From a virus: DNA of 20,423 nucleotides. The position numbers were made by a program, and so were the translations under genes. The notes under the pieces are model-generated. The model did no database searches and had not been told where the DNA came from. It saw only the letters and a program-made list of their open reading frames with translations. This document shows positions 4,811-12,454 of the stretch, one piece after another; position 1 is the first letter of the stretch; every line of letters begins with the position of its first letter. The stretch covers positions 1 through 20,423 of the IMG/VR virus record IMGVR_UViG_3300023238_000054. The stretch is one strand, 5' to 3'.

Positions 4811-4904
4811 GACGATTTGGAATATATCACCATGTATATCTCAGTGGATAACCTTGTATAACTCGATGGAATATGAATGAGCTTCTTCATAACCAGGTGG
4901 AATA
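4811..4904 (+). repeat. Degenerate TGGAATA repeats (iteron-like)
   Basis: TGGAATA occurs at 4818, 4867 and 4898, with a variant TGGATAA at 4845. There are thus four units in 87 bases at spacings of 27, 22 and 31. Two are preceded by ACTCGA (4808 and 4861), and related CATGTATA/CTTGTATA steps lie between. The pattern resembles replication-initiator iterons or multiple operator sites. It is degenerate and unevenly spaced, so chance is possible. Confidence 0.35.
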
Positions 4905-4940
4905 AGCTATACCGTTATGATCTAAACAGTAGGTTAGTAA

Positions 4941-4992
4941 GGGCTAGGGGGGTGGGTGAAGGAGGAAGGGGGGGTGGTGTTGTGGGGTAGGG
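4941..4992 (+). repeat. G-rich tract with quadruplex potential
   Basis: Of 52 bases, 35 are G and only one is C. There are six runs of three or more G, including runs of six and seven, at 4941-4992. This extreme strand asymmetry stands out from everything around it. The + strand could fold into a G-quadruplex. No gene covers it with confidence. Confidence 0.7.
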
Positions 4993-5108
4993 AAGCAATT
5001 CCTCGTAAATCGTTTTTGAAACCAATTCACCGTAACCCATTCTCAAACCAAAAAAACAGATCCTGAGATCACTTCGTTTGAATACATTTCTTGTGGCCGT
5101 AGTAACCC

Positions 5109-5286
5109 TTTTACTTCGAACAGTAAAATTAGGTTTCTATGGCGGTTACCTGGATAGGTTGCTGACTTATCCGAATAGCTAGTCTCTGATATGCCCTGTT
5201 TCCTCAGTCATATCCGCTCTGTCAAGTAGGGTCAACTTCGTCTCTGTGTTTAGTTTATTCACAGCCTTGAGCGAGTCAGCAAGGTT
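5109..5286. repeat. Cluster of inverted repeats
   Basis: Several hairpins follow one another. TTTTACT/AGTAAAA is at 5109-5128 (7 bp). GGATAGGT/ACTTATCC is at 5152-5172 (8 bp with one G-U). GATATG/CATATC is at 5188-5214, and AGCCTTG/CAAGGTT is at 5263-5286. None has a T tail, so they are not ordinary terminators. Single 5-6-bp hairpins are expected by chance in this length; the 7- and 8-bp ones are the better candidates. Confidence 0.35.
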
Positions 5287-5333
5287 ATTCTACCTAATGA
5301 CCTTCCTGATCAACAATTCGTTACAAGAATACT

Positions 5334-5361
5334 TTGCATAACTTTTGGTTATAGATATGAT
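5334..5361 (+). promoter_or_regulatory. Candidate promoter of the late operon
   Basis: TTGCAT (5334-5339) and TATGAT (5356-5361) are separated by 16 bases. The -10 element has one mismatch to consensus, while the -35 is weak at 3 of 6. Transcription would begin near 5368, about 22 bases before the 50-aa gene at 5391. A weak -35 suits a phage late promoter that needs an activator, but that is inference. Confidence 0.35.
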
Positions 5362-5390
5362 GTAAGTGTCCACTAACCACGGGGGATGAT

Positions 5391-5543
5391 ATGAAGGTTA
5401 TGTATGCAGGTAAATTACACAAAGCAGAAGTGATTTTTAAGGATTCAAAGCCTTACTTGATCTTGGGTGAAATAAACGTGATCATTCCTCTTTTGGAGTG
5501 TGCTGTTGAGACTAGATTATCCTGTCAACTGGAAGCCGCGTGA
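5391..5543 (+). CDS. Small protein at the head of the late operon (50 aa)
   Basis: ATG 5391 follows GGGGGATGAT, a usable Shine-Dalgarno site. The 50-residue product begins MKVMYAGKLHKAEVIF and continues with β-like segments (KPYLILGEINVIIPLLE). It then ends in a stretch dictated by its 38-base overlap with the terminase start. No family was recognised; it is too short and of the wrong type for a standard small terminase subunit. It may be a genuine small protein or mainly a coupling leader that brings ribosomes to the weak TTG start of the terminase gene. Confidence 0.55.
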   Translation: MKVMYAGKLHKAEVIFKDSKPYLILGEINVIIPLLECAVETRLSCQLEAA

Positions 5544-6945
5544 TTATCAGCAAGGTGTTTGGGACTATCTAGGCAATGGTGGTCGTCATGCTGAACTTAT
5601 CTGGCATCGTCGTGCAGGTAAGGATGATATAGCCCTTCGTCATGCTGGCTGTGAAATGCTCACAACCCCTGCTAACTATTGGCATATGCTGCCTAAGTCT
5701 AACCAGGTGCGTAAAGCCATTTGGGAAGCGGTTAATCCTCATACGGGTATTCGACGGATTAAAGAAGCCTTCCCGCCTGAGTTATTCAACTACCGTGAAA
5801 CCGATATGGTCGTGTCGTGTAAGAAGAACTCTTCTACATGGCAATGTCTTGGTTCTGATAACTATGAAGGCGCTGTAGGATCGACACCCAAGGGAATTGT
5901 CTATTCTGAGTGGGCATTGGCTAACCCTGCTGCTCGCGGTTATTTGCGACCGATTATTGCTGAAAACAATGGCTGGCAAATCTTTGTTGGCACACCTCGG
6001 GGTAAGAATCATGCCTACCAAACTTTCAAAGCATCACAAAAGCGCAAAGCCGCCTACTCGGAAATCCTCACGATCCACGACACCGGAGTGCTCAGCCCGT
6101 CACAGCTTATTGAAGAACTTGAAGAATACATCTCGACCTATGGTGAGGACTACGGACTAGCCCTTTATGAGCAGGAGTATGAATGTTCATTCGATTCGGC
6201 TATTTTAGGTGCTTTCTACGCCTTAGAATTCAACAAGATTGATAAACAGGAGCGTGTCCGTGATACAAAATGGAATCCCGATTACCCTGTTCATGTTGTC
6301 ATGGATATTGGTCGTCGTGACGATACTGCGATGTGGTTCTTCCAAGCATATGGGGGACAACTATATATTTTGGAGTATTTCGCTGCTTCTGGTCGCGACC
6401 CTTCTTTTTATATGGGGGTCGTGGCTGGCCGTGGGTGTAACGTAGACATTATCGACGGTCACTGTAAGGTTTCATGGGGTGATACGAACGATTTTGCTGA
6501 ACACTCGCTTTGGGACATAGCTTCTATCTGGATGCCACATGATGCCAGGGCGAAGAAGTTTGATACTCTAAAGACGGGTGAAGAACAGTTTGCGGCGGGC
6601 TTTGGATGGGGTAAAGTCCATATTGTCTCGAATATCTCAATTCAGGACGGTATTAATGCGGGGCGTATGGCACTAAACTACGCTCAGTTTGATGAAGACA
6701 AGACGCACGATGGCTTAGAAGCTCTTAGGTCTTATCATCGTGAGTGGGATGATTCAAAGAAGATATTTAAGCAGACAGCAGAGCATGATTGGTCTAGCCA
6801 CGGTGCTGATGCTTGGCGATATTTGGGGGTAGTTTGGAGTCAGGATCGTCTTCCTGCTGAAAAAGCACCCATGAAGACCAACTTAGACCGATCATTTAAC
6901 AACTTGGTCGAGTCAAACAAGAAGCGGAGGCTAGGCAATGAGTAG
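5506..6945 (+). CDS. terL: Terminase large subunit (ATPase and nuclease)
   Basis: This is the DNA-packaging motor that pumps and cuts concatemeric DNA at the portal. The ATPase domain begins PRDYQ. Its Walker A-like loop HRRAGKD is at residues 34-40, and a Walker B-like GIVYSEWA is at 130-137, using the Ser-Glu form typical of this subfamily. The VGTPRGKNHAY coupling motif follows. The RNase H-like nuclease has a first Asp in VVMDIGRRDD (D267) and a last one in HGADAWRY (D435). I prefer TTG 5506 as start because GGAG (5495-5498) is 7 bases away, whereas GTG 5500 is only 1 base from it. No adjacent small terminase gene was recognised. The end overlaps the next gene by 8 bases. Confidence 0.93.
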   Translation: MRLDYPVNWKPRDYQQGVWDYLGNGGRHAELIWHRRAGKDDIALRHAGCEMLTTPANYWHMLPKSNQVRKAIWEAVNPHTGIRRIKEAFPPELFNYRETDMVVSCKKNSSTWQCLGSDNYEGAVGSTPKGIVYSEWALANPAARGYLRPIIAENNGWQIFVGTPRGKNHAYQTFKASQKRKAAYSEILTIHDTGVLSPSQLIEELEEYISTYGEDYGLALYEQEYECSFDSAILGAFYALEFNKIDKQERVRDTKWNPDYPVHVVMDIGRRDDTAMWFFQAYGGQLYILEYFAASGRDPSFYMGVVAGRGCNVDIIDGHCKVSWGDTNDFAEHSLWDIASIWMPHDARAKKFDTLKTGEEQFAAGFGWGKVHIVSNISIQDGINAGRMALNYAQFDEDKTHDGLEALRSYHREWDDSKKIFKQTAEHDWSSHGADAWRYLGVVWSQDRLPAEKAPMKTNLDRSFNNLVESNKKRRLGNE

Positions 6946-7225
6946 GGAGTGGAAGTACGCGGTTGTAGATTTATCGACCAACTCAACAACGGTGAGTGAT
7001 GTGCCTTGCATAGTTAAAGGGTTCTACGTGAATACCACTATGTCTGCCCATGAATGCCTGATTAAAGATGATACAACGCCCGTTATTAGAATCCCTGCGT
7101 CTACTGCTGCTGCTGCTGCCAGTGATTTTGACCAACTGAGGTTTGAAACTAGCCTTGTGGTCGACCCTGACGACTCTGCCACTGGTGAACTGCTGATTAT
7201 GTTTGATCAGATGGAACAGATATGA
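6938..7225 (+). CDS. Small β-rich virion-region protein (95 aa)
   Basis: This 95-residue protein looks like a single small β-sandwich. It has alternating strands such as KYAVVDLS, VPCIVKGFYV and ECLIKDD, a short Ala run (TAAAAASD) and a closing SATGELLIMFDQ. Similar short proteins with a saTG.l.v.y ending occur between terminase and portal in related phages, but no function is known. GGAGG (6926-6930), inside the terminase coding sequence, lies 7 bases before the ATG. The two genes overlap by 8 bases and are probably translationally coupled. A minor head or fibre-associated role is possible from position alone. Confidence 0.7.
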   Translation: MSREWKYAVVDLSTNSTTVSDVPCIVKGFYVNTTMSAHECLIKDDTTPVIRIPASTAAAAASDFDQLRFETSLVVDPDDSATGELLIMFDQMEQI

Positions 7226-7255
7226 GTATTACTTCAGGCGATACCCAGGAGAATT

Positions 7256-7549
7256 ATGGACATTATTGAGACTATCACGCATCCGATTAGAGCAATTGTT
7301 CACCTTAAAGAAGATGAGGATCGAGCGGTTGCGACATTGACTAGATTGCCTTTATTTCAGGTAGTGTTGCCTTCTGACCCACAGTTTTACTCTCCAACAG
7401 GCGATTATATCCGTCTGAATTTTGAGAATGACTCGATGGGCAACCCTATGAACGAGCTTCATGGGTGGTTTAAGGTAGAATCTATTATTATTGACGAAGT
7501 TCTTGAAGAATACGTCGAACAAGAGTGGGTAGAAACTGCAAATGGATGA
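7256..7549 (+). CDS. Hypothetical protein upstream of portal (97 aa)
   Basis: The product is an acidic 97-residue protein that I do not assign to a family. It has a helix and strand start (IIETITHPIRAIVHLKED), a central hydrophobic LTRLPLFQVVLP, and a GDYIRLNFEND strand. It ends with an acidic helix-like segment (IIIDEVLEEYVEQEWVE). AGGAG (7247-7251) gives a well-spaced start at ATG 7256. The end overlaps the portal start by 8 bases. Its place between terminase and portal suggests a head-assembly accessory, but this is inference from context only. Confidence 0.65.
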   Translation: MDIIETITHPIRAIVHLKEDEDRAVATLTRLPLFQVVLPSDPQFYSPTGDYIRLNFENDSMGNPMNELHGWFKVESIIIDEVLEEYVEQEWVETANG

Positions 7550-9638
7550 GAATGAAGACAAGCCCCTAGACGGGCCGCAACAGGCGAAGAAATGGGCCAA
7601 AGAGATCGACTTATCGAAAAAACGCGATGAGGACTACCTGAAAGAAGGTAAAACGATCAATAAGCGGTATAGAAATGAGGCGAAAGCTGCCGATAGAGGC
7701 AGTAATTCTCAAGGTGGGGCTTCTCAACAGTTCAATATCCTATGGGCTAATACTGAAACCATCTGCCCTGCTCTATACGCACAAAGCCCTAGACCCGATA
7801 TTCGTCGCAGGAATGGCAGTCAAGAAGCTGCATCACTCACGGCCGCAGAGATTTTAGAACGAGCGTCCACTTATACCTTTGAAATGGCCGATTTTGACAA
7901 CTATATGCTGTCATCTGTTAAGGATATGCAGTTGCCAGGTCGAGGTTCTTTAAGGCTTCACTATGAGGCCAAGTTTGAGCAAGTAGAAGACGAAGAAGGT
8001 GAAATGGTTGATGGGGAGGTAACTTCCGAAGAAGTCTATTACTCTAGTATTGATTGGGATTGCCTGTTGCTTGGCCCTGCCGAACGATGGGAAGACCTAC
8101 CTTGGCTGGCTATTAAGCACAAATTCGACAAAGAGGCGGTTAAGAAGCAATTTCCAGACTTTGCTGACAAGGTAAACTACTCAGAGACTCAAAAGGGCGA
8201 GAATCAGGACGATGATGAGAATGCACGTGTTGAGCCTGAAGCGGTATTTTGGGAGATTCTGGACAAAGATACTCGTCAAGTTCTCTGGTACGCGGAAGAT
8301 TATAGAGACTCATTAGTTAAGGTCGTTGACGATCCTTGGGGATTTAAAGACTTTTGGCCGCTACCAAAGCCGCTTTATGCGTTTGCTTCGACAACCTCAA
8401 TGGTGCCGGTGGCAGAGTTTCTTCAATATGACGTTCTTGCCGATCAACTAGAGGATATTACTGTTCGTATGGGCCGTATTATCAGGGCTATACGGGTGCG
8501 AGGTATTTACGACTCCACTATGTCTGAGCTAGGAAAGCTCTTTGATGGTGGTGATAATCAGATGATACCTGCTGAAAACCTCTCAAGACTGATTGATAAC
8601 GGCGGTTTAGAGAAATCGATATGGATGTTCCCCAATAACGACTTGGTGAACGTGCTTCAACAACTTTGGCAATCGCGCCAGCAGTTAATTCAGCAAATTT
8701 ACGAGATTACCGGCATTTCAGACATTCTACGGGGCCAATCTAACCCTAACGAGACTTTGGGCGCTCAACAGATAAAGGCCAACTTTGGCTCTCAGAGATT
8801 GTCATCAAAGCAAAAGGAAGTGCAGAAATACGCTCGGGATACGTTGAGAATGACTTGCGAGCTAATTGCAGAGAAGTTCTCGATTGAAACTCTGAAAGGC
8901 ATGACTTCAGTTGAATTAATGACTGAAGAAGAAAAGATGATGCAGATCCAGCAGTTTCAGATGCAGCAACAACAACAGATGCAAGCCGCACAACAGCAAC
9001 CACCTCAACCTGGTCAACAACCTCCGCAACCACAACAGCCACCTGAAGAACTGGTTAACGCTGTTACGTGGGAGAAAGTTAAGCAGTTGATGGAGAATGA
9101 GCTACTTCGCAATTATCTGATCGACATTGAGACTGATTCAACGATTGAAGCTGATCAATCTGCTGACCAACAAGCCCTATCGTCTATGCTTCAGGGTATT
9201 TCGCAGTTTGGAGCCAATGTAGGCCCATTACTGGAATCGGGTATTTTGTCCAAAGATGCGGCAAAACAACTATTAGTCTCCATGCTCAGGCGCTTTAAGT
9301 TAGGCCGTGAGGTAGAAGAAGCTATTGATCAGCCTATTGAAGAAACTCCTGATGAAGATGCAGGGGCGAAACAGGCCGAACAGCAAGCTCAACAGATGGA
9401 AATTCAGAAATCTCAGGCTGAAATGCAGTCTAGGATGCAGGAACTTGAAATGAAGGGTCAGCAACAGCAGCAGCACATGCAGTCTGAAATGCAAAAAATG
9501 CAGATGCAGGGGCAGCAAGACCAGATGGCTCATCAGGCTAAGATTAAAGAAATCGAGATGAAAATGGTTCAGGATCGTGAAAAGCACCAGTTTGAGATGC
9601 GATCTTTAGCGGTTAAGGAGAATCAAGTTGGCAAGTAA
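7542..9638 (+). CDS. Portal protein with Q/P-rich insert and coiled-coil C-terminus
   Basis: The 698-residue portal forms the ring at the capsid vertex through which DNA passes. Family features include FNILWANTETICPALYAQ.PRPDIRR (64-90). The well-conserved stem/wing segment EITGISDILRGQSNPNETLGA (about 387-408) continues into AQQIKANFGSQRL. After this comes a low-complexity Gln/Pro insert (about 467-505), including QQQQQ and PPQP runs. From about 612 to the end, a long Q/E/K/M-rich heptad-like helix fits the barrel-like coiled coil seen at the C-terminus of P22-type portals. The start overlaps the preceding gene by 8 bases, and the end overlaps the next gene, whose ribosome-binding site lies within this gene. 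Confidence 0.9.
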   Translation: MDENEDKPLDGPQQAKKWAKEIDLSKKRDEDYLKEGKTINKRYRNEAKAADRGSNSQGGASQQFNILWANTETICPALYAQSPRPDIRRRNGSQEAASLTAAEILERASTYTFEMADFDNYMLSSVKDMQLPGRGSLRLHYEAKFEQVEDEEGEMVDGEVTSEEVYYSSIDWDCLLLGPAERWEDLPWLAIKHKFDKEAVKKQFPDFADKVNYSETQKGENQDDDENARVEPEAVFWEILDKDTRQVLWYAEDYRDSLVKVVDDPWGFKDFWPLPKPLYAFASTTSMVPVAEFLQYDVLADQLEDITVRMGRIIRAIRVRGIYDSTMSELGKLFDGGDNQMIPAENLSRLIDNGGLEKSIWMFPNNDLVNVLQQLWQSRQQLIQQIYEITGISDILRGQSNPNETLGAQQIKANFGSQRLSSKQKEVQKYARDTLRMTCELIAEKFSIETLKGMTSVELMTEEEKMMQIQQFQMQQQQQMQAAQQQPPQPGQQPPQPQQPPEELVNAVTWEKVKQLMENELLRNYLIDIETDSTIEADQSADQQALSSMLQGISQFGANVGPLLESGILSKDAAKQLLVSMLRRFKLGREVEEAIDQPIEETPDEDAGAKQAEQQAQQMEIQKSQAEMQSRMQELEMKGQQQQQHMQSEMQKMQMQGQQDQMAHQAKIKEIEMKMVQDREKHQFEMRSLAVKENQVGK

Positions 9639-9915
9639 GCGTAATGAGAAGTTTCTATTAACCCGCTTGAAGTCTATGTATGGCGAGGACTTTGACCCGA
9701 TCATTCAGATTGCCGAGAACGCTGCTCGACTACAAGCGGCGATAATGAAGCGTATTGAAGATGGTGCTGCTGATTCCGACTTATCTGCCTTGATCGAAGC
9801 TAACAAGGAATGGGAGCGTATGGCTCAGTTCACGCATCCTAAACTCAAGTCTGTTGAGCATACGGCTGAAGACGGGTTCTTTGAGGTACATATTCATAAA
9901 GGCGGTGATAAATGA
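9628..9915 (+). CDS. Conserved head-region protein, TTG start (95 aa)
   Basis: This 95-residue, mostly helical protein is of a type commonly found just after the portal gene. It shows RLKSMYGEDFDPI, then IAENAARLQAA, then a helix ending KEWERMAQFTHPKLKSVE and a final β-strand (FFEVHIH). Proteins with this W..iA.f..PKLK.vE pattern are conserved in podovirus-like genomes but have no proven function. Some annotations call them terminase-small-like, which I cannot confirm. The TTG start is chosen because AAGGAG (9615-9620) lies exactly 7 bases upstream and no nearby ATG fits. It overlaps the portal by 11 bases and the next gene by 4 (ATGA). Confidence 0.75.
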   Translation: MASKRNEKFLLTRLKSMYGEDFDPIIQIAENAARLQAAIMKRIEDGAADSDLSALIEANKEWERMAQFTHPKLKSVEHTAEDGFFEVHIHKGGDK

Positions 9916-10415
9916 GCAAGGGTTCAGGGCGCAGGCCAAGGGCAATCTCTCTAGCTGATGAAGCATCTAAATGGGAGGCTGCATTCGGTAAACGGGGTGA
10001 GAACGAAGACCTAGACTCTGAAACCCAAGCAGTTCGGTACAAACAAGACCCCAAGAGCGGGAAGTTAGTGCCTGACTTTATGTGGGCGCAGTACGATATG
10101 TTGCCCCGAGAAACGGTCAAAACAGCCTTTATACAGCGCGATACCACTGTTGAATACGTTTCTGACGTTACCGGCAAGCTAGTCTCTGGTAGACGCGCTC
10201 ACAGGTATGATCTTCACTCCACTGGCTCAAGAGTCTATGAAGGTCGTAAGACTGAACAGCAAGAAGCAGACAATTACAAAGCCCACGAAGAAAAGAAGCT
10301 AATGGAGGCAATCGACAAATCTTTACCCGAGACATTAAATGATATTAAATACGGCAATAATCCACCATCAGAACAAGATAAAAACGGCGATGCCAAAATA
10401 TCTTGGACGTTCTAA
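9912..10415 (+). CDS. Conserved virion-region hypothetical protein (167 aa)
   Basis: This 167-residue protein starts with a basic tail (SKGSGRRPRAISLADEASKWEAAFGK). Its recognisable core is YVSDVTGKLVSGRRAHRYDLHSTGS (about 82-106). It matches a small phage family with the pattern Y.S..TG..I.sR..HR.HL..., usually between portal and scaffold. The C-terminal third is a charged helix (EEKKLMEAIDKSLPETLNDI) followed by a polar tail. No enzymatic motif was identified. It is coupled by an ATGA overlap to the previous gene and has AAAGGCGG upstream. A role in head assembly is inferred from position only. Confidence 0.7.
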   Translation: MSKGSGRRPRAISLADEASKWEAAFGKRGENEDLDSETQAVRYKQDPKSGKLVPDFMWAQYDMLPRETVKTAFIQRDTTVEYVSDVTGKLVSGRRAHRYDLHSTGSRVYEGRKTEQQEADNYKAHEEKKLMEAIDKSLPETLNDIKYGNNPPSEQDKNGDAKISWTF

Positions 10416-10430
10416 CAGCGGAGTACACCT

Positions 10431-11438
10431 ATGCCAGAACAAAGTCTCGACGAATCAATGGAAGAAACCCTAGCCGACATTAAAGGTCGTGCTGAAGAAG
10501 AAGTCGAAGAAGAAATCGTTGGTGAAGTCGTAGATGAGCCTGTTGCTGAGGTAGAAGCTCCTGTTGAAGAACCTGTATCAGAAACTCCTGTCGAGGAAGT
10601 TGAAGAAGAACCTGTATTTGAAGATCCCTCCATTGCCAATCCTCCTTCAACCTGGCGTGCGGCCGCAAAATCCAAATGGGGCGCTCTCGATCCCGAAGTC
10701 AGGGCTGAGATTAGAAAACGTGAATTAGACGTATCTAACGGGTTTTCTCAATATAAGCAGAAAGTAGACGAATTCAACGAGATTGAGGCTGTTACCAAGC
10801 CTTATGAGCAGATGATTAGGGGCGAGAATAGCTCGACGAAAGAGGTTGTAGGCGCTATGCTGCAATCTGCATACATCGTCAGGCATGGTCAGCCTAGCCA
10901 AAAAGTACAGATGGTGGCTAGATTAGCCAATGACTATGGCTTTATTAATGATCTTCGGGCATATTTGACTCAAGGAGCGATTCCGCAGCAACAACAGCCG
11001 CAAGGTATGAGTGCTGATGAGGTAAGAACTTTACTTCAACAGGATCGACAGGAAAGCGAACAGAAGCGTCAGGATTACGAAGTTACCCAACAGGTAAGTA
11101 GTTTTCAGAACGCTCAAAACGAAGACGGGACGTTAGTTCATCCCTACTTTGAGAACGTGCGGCCCTTGATGGCTGCAATGATTGAAGCTAATCCAAGTCT
11201 AGGTTTGGAGGACGCTTACAATAACGCATTATGGGCTAGTGATGAGACTCGACCGTTTGTAGAACAACAAACCTCGTCCCAATCGCAAGCTAAGGCGCAT
11301 ACGGAGAAAGCGAAGAAGGCTTCACAAGCCAATATTCGTAAAAAATCTTCTCATGCTGCCGAACAGCCAGAACCCACAGGAAGCGTTGAAGATACAATGG
11401 CTGAGACTATGAGAAAAATTAAGTCTCGAAACAATTAA
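10431..11438 (+). CDS. Putative capsid scaffolding protein
   Basis: The 335-residue protein lies directly before the coat gene, the standard place for a scaffold. A very acidic, Pro/Val/Glu-rich N-terminal stretch (about 22-65) looks disordered. It is followed by WRAAAKSKWGALDPEVRAEIRKRE (about 74-97) and helical, Gln-rich regions (about 185-225). The C-terminus is basic. The segments SLDESMEETLADIKGR (5-20) and SVEDTMAETMRKIKSR (318-333) are clearly similar, so the same helix appears at both ends. Scaffolds of many phages bind coat through a charged C-terminal helix-loop-helix, so the repeated element may be a coat-binding clamp (inference). GGAG (10420-10423) sets the start. Confidence 0.8.
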   Translation: MPEQSLDESMEETLADIKGRAEEEVEEEIVGEVVDEPVAEVEAPVEEPVSETPVEEVEEEPVFEDPSIANPPSTWRAAAKSKWGALDPEVRAEIRKRELDVSNGFSQYKQKVDEFNEIEAVTKPYEQMIRGENSSTKEVVGAMLQSAYIVRHGQPSQKVQMVARLANDYGFINDLRAYLTQGAIPQQQQPQGMSADEVRTLLQQDRQESEQKRQDYEVTQQVSSFQNAQNEDGTLVHPYFENVRPLMAAMIEANPSLGLEDAYNNALWASDETRPFVEQQTSSQSQAKAHTEKAKKASQANIRKKSSHAAEQPEPTGSVEDTMAETMRKIKSRNN

Positions 11439-11457
11439 ATGATCTTGTGAGGTATTT

Positions 11458-12444
11458 ATGACTTCCCCAAATAGTACGTTTTCGGAGCTAGTCACCACTA
11501 CGTTCCGTAAGCACCAAGGCAGTTTTGCCGATAACGTGAGCAACAACAATGCTCTGTTAGGCAGAATGAAGACGAAGGGCCGAACTGAGAAAGTTGATGG
11601 CGGTCTTTCAATCGTTGAAGAACTGGACTATGCCGAGAATGGCACGTACCAGCGTTATTCAGGTTATGACTCTCTGGATATTTCTGCATCTGATGTTCTT
11701 TCTGCTGCTGAATACAACTGGAAGCAATCTGCGGTCCATATCACGGCTTCTGGTCGAGAACTGCGAATTAACTCTGGTGATTCTCAAATTACCAACCTGG
11801 CTAAGTCTCGTTTAAAGAACGCCATGCGAACCTACGCAAACAGCATGTCTACAGATATTTATTCTGATGGATCTGCTTCAAATCAGATTAACGGGCTTCA
11901 GTCCATTATCCCTGATACTGCTGGTGGCACGCTTGGTGGCATTGATGGCGATACTTACACGTTCTGGCAAGCTGTAGTTCAGTCTGCTGCTGCACCGATT
12001 TCTGGTAGCGCAATTACTCTTTCTACAACAACCTTTGAACAGCCATTCTTGCAACAACTTTGGCTCCAACTGGTTCGCGGCGTGGACAAGCCTGATTTGC
12101 TTGTTATGTCTAACGACTACTACACCTTCTTTGAAGGCTCTCAGGTGTCTCTAAAGCGTTACACTTCCGATACTGACCGATCTGCGGATTCTGCCAGTGC
12201 TGGTTTTGTTTCACTGAAGTATAAGACTGCTGACGTAGTATTTGACGGTGGTTCCGGTATTTCTTCTGCTCATGGTTATGCCTTGAACACAGATTACCTC
12301 AAGCTCGTTTGTCACACTGATGCCAACATGACTGAAGTTGATGAGCAACGAGCAATCAATCAGGACGCGGTTGTTATCCCAATTATTTGGATGGGTAACA
12401 TGTGTTGTTCTAACCGTTCACTTCAAGGCGTGCTGAAAGCATAA
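11458..12444 (+). CDS. Major capsid protein
   Basis: This 328-residue protein is the likely coat subunit that builds the icosahedral shell. It sits between scaffold and decoration genes and has the expected length for the HK97-fold coats of this phage group. Recognisable parts are LVTTTFRKHQGSFADNVSNNNALL near the N-terminus and the HITASGRELRIN region (94-105). The conserved LKNAMRTYAN..STDIYSDG and GGIDGDTYTFWQ segments follow. GAGG 6 bases upstream supports the ATG. The codon choice looks regular and the reading frame is undamaged. I assign the HK97 fold from family resemblance, not from structure. Confidence 0.87.
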   Translation: MTSPNSTFSELVTTTFRKHQGSFADNVSNNNALLGRMKTKGRTEKVDGGLSIVEELDYAENGTYQRYSGYDSLDISASDVLSAAEYNWKQSAVHITASGRELRINSGDSQITNLAKSRLKNAMRTYANSMSTDIYSDGSASNQINGLQSIIPDTAGGTLGGIDGDTYTFWQAVVQSAAAPISGSAITLSTTTFEQPFLQQLWLQLVRGVDKPDLLVMSNDYYTFFEGSQVSLKRYTSDTDRSADSASAGFVSLKYKTADVVFDGGSGISSAHGYALNTDYLKLVCHTDANMTEVDEQRAINQDAVVIPIIWMGNMCCSNRSLQGVLKA

Positions 12445-12454
12445 GGAGATAGTT

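Larger units (their letters stand above)
4637..5390. other. Non-coding divergent region between the - strand operon and the late operon
   Basis: These 754 bases hold no convincing gene on either strand; short frames of 10-41 codons lack good ribosome-binding sites. The region contains candidate promoters at both ends, a palindrome at 4707-4716, TGGAATA-type repeats at 4818-4904, a G-rich tract at 4941-4992 and several inverted repeats at 5109-5286. It separates two divergent transcripts and sits just before the terminase gene. A control region, a replication origin or a packaging site are all reasonable; the sequence alone does not decide. Confidence 0.6.

Noticed and set aside
4774-4851. 25-codon + strand frame (MGVITAEFASITRRFG) in the divergent region
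   Set aside because: The ribosome-binding site is weak, there is no coupling to another gene, and it overlaps the repeat cluster.
4915-5040. 41-codon - strand frame starting MGYGELVSKTIYEELLPYP and running through the G-rich tract
   Set aside because: It has no good ribosome-binding site, and its Pro-rich part is only the translated G tract. It has no family resemblance.
8746-9042. Long - strand frame rich in Val and Ala inside the portal gene
   Set aside because: It is an antisense shadow of the Gln/Pro-rich insert, where the codon bias keeps the other strand open.
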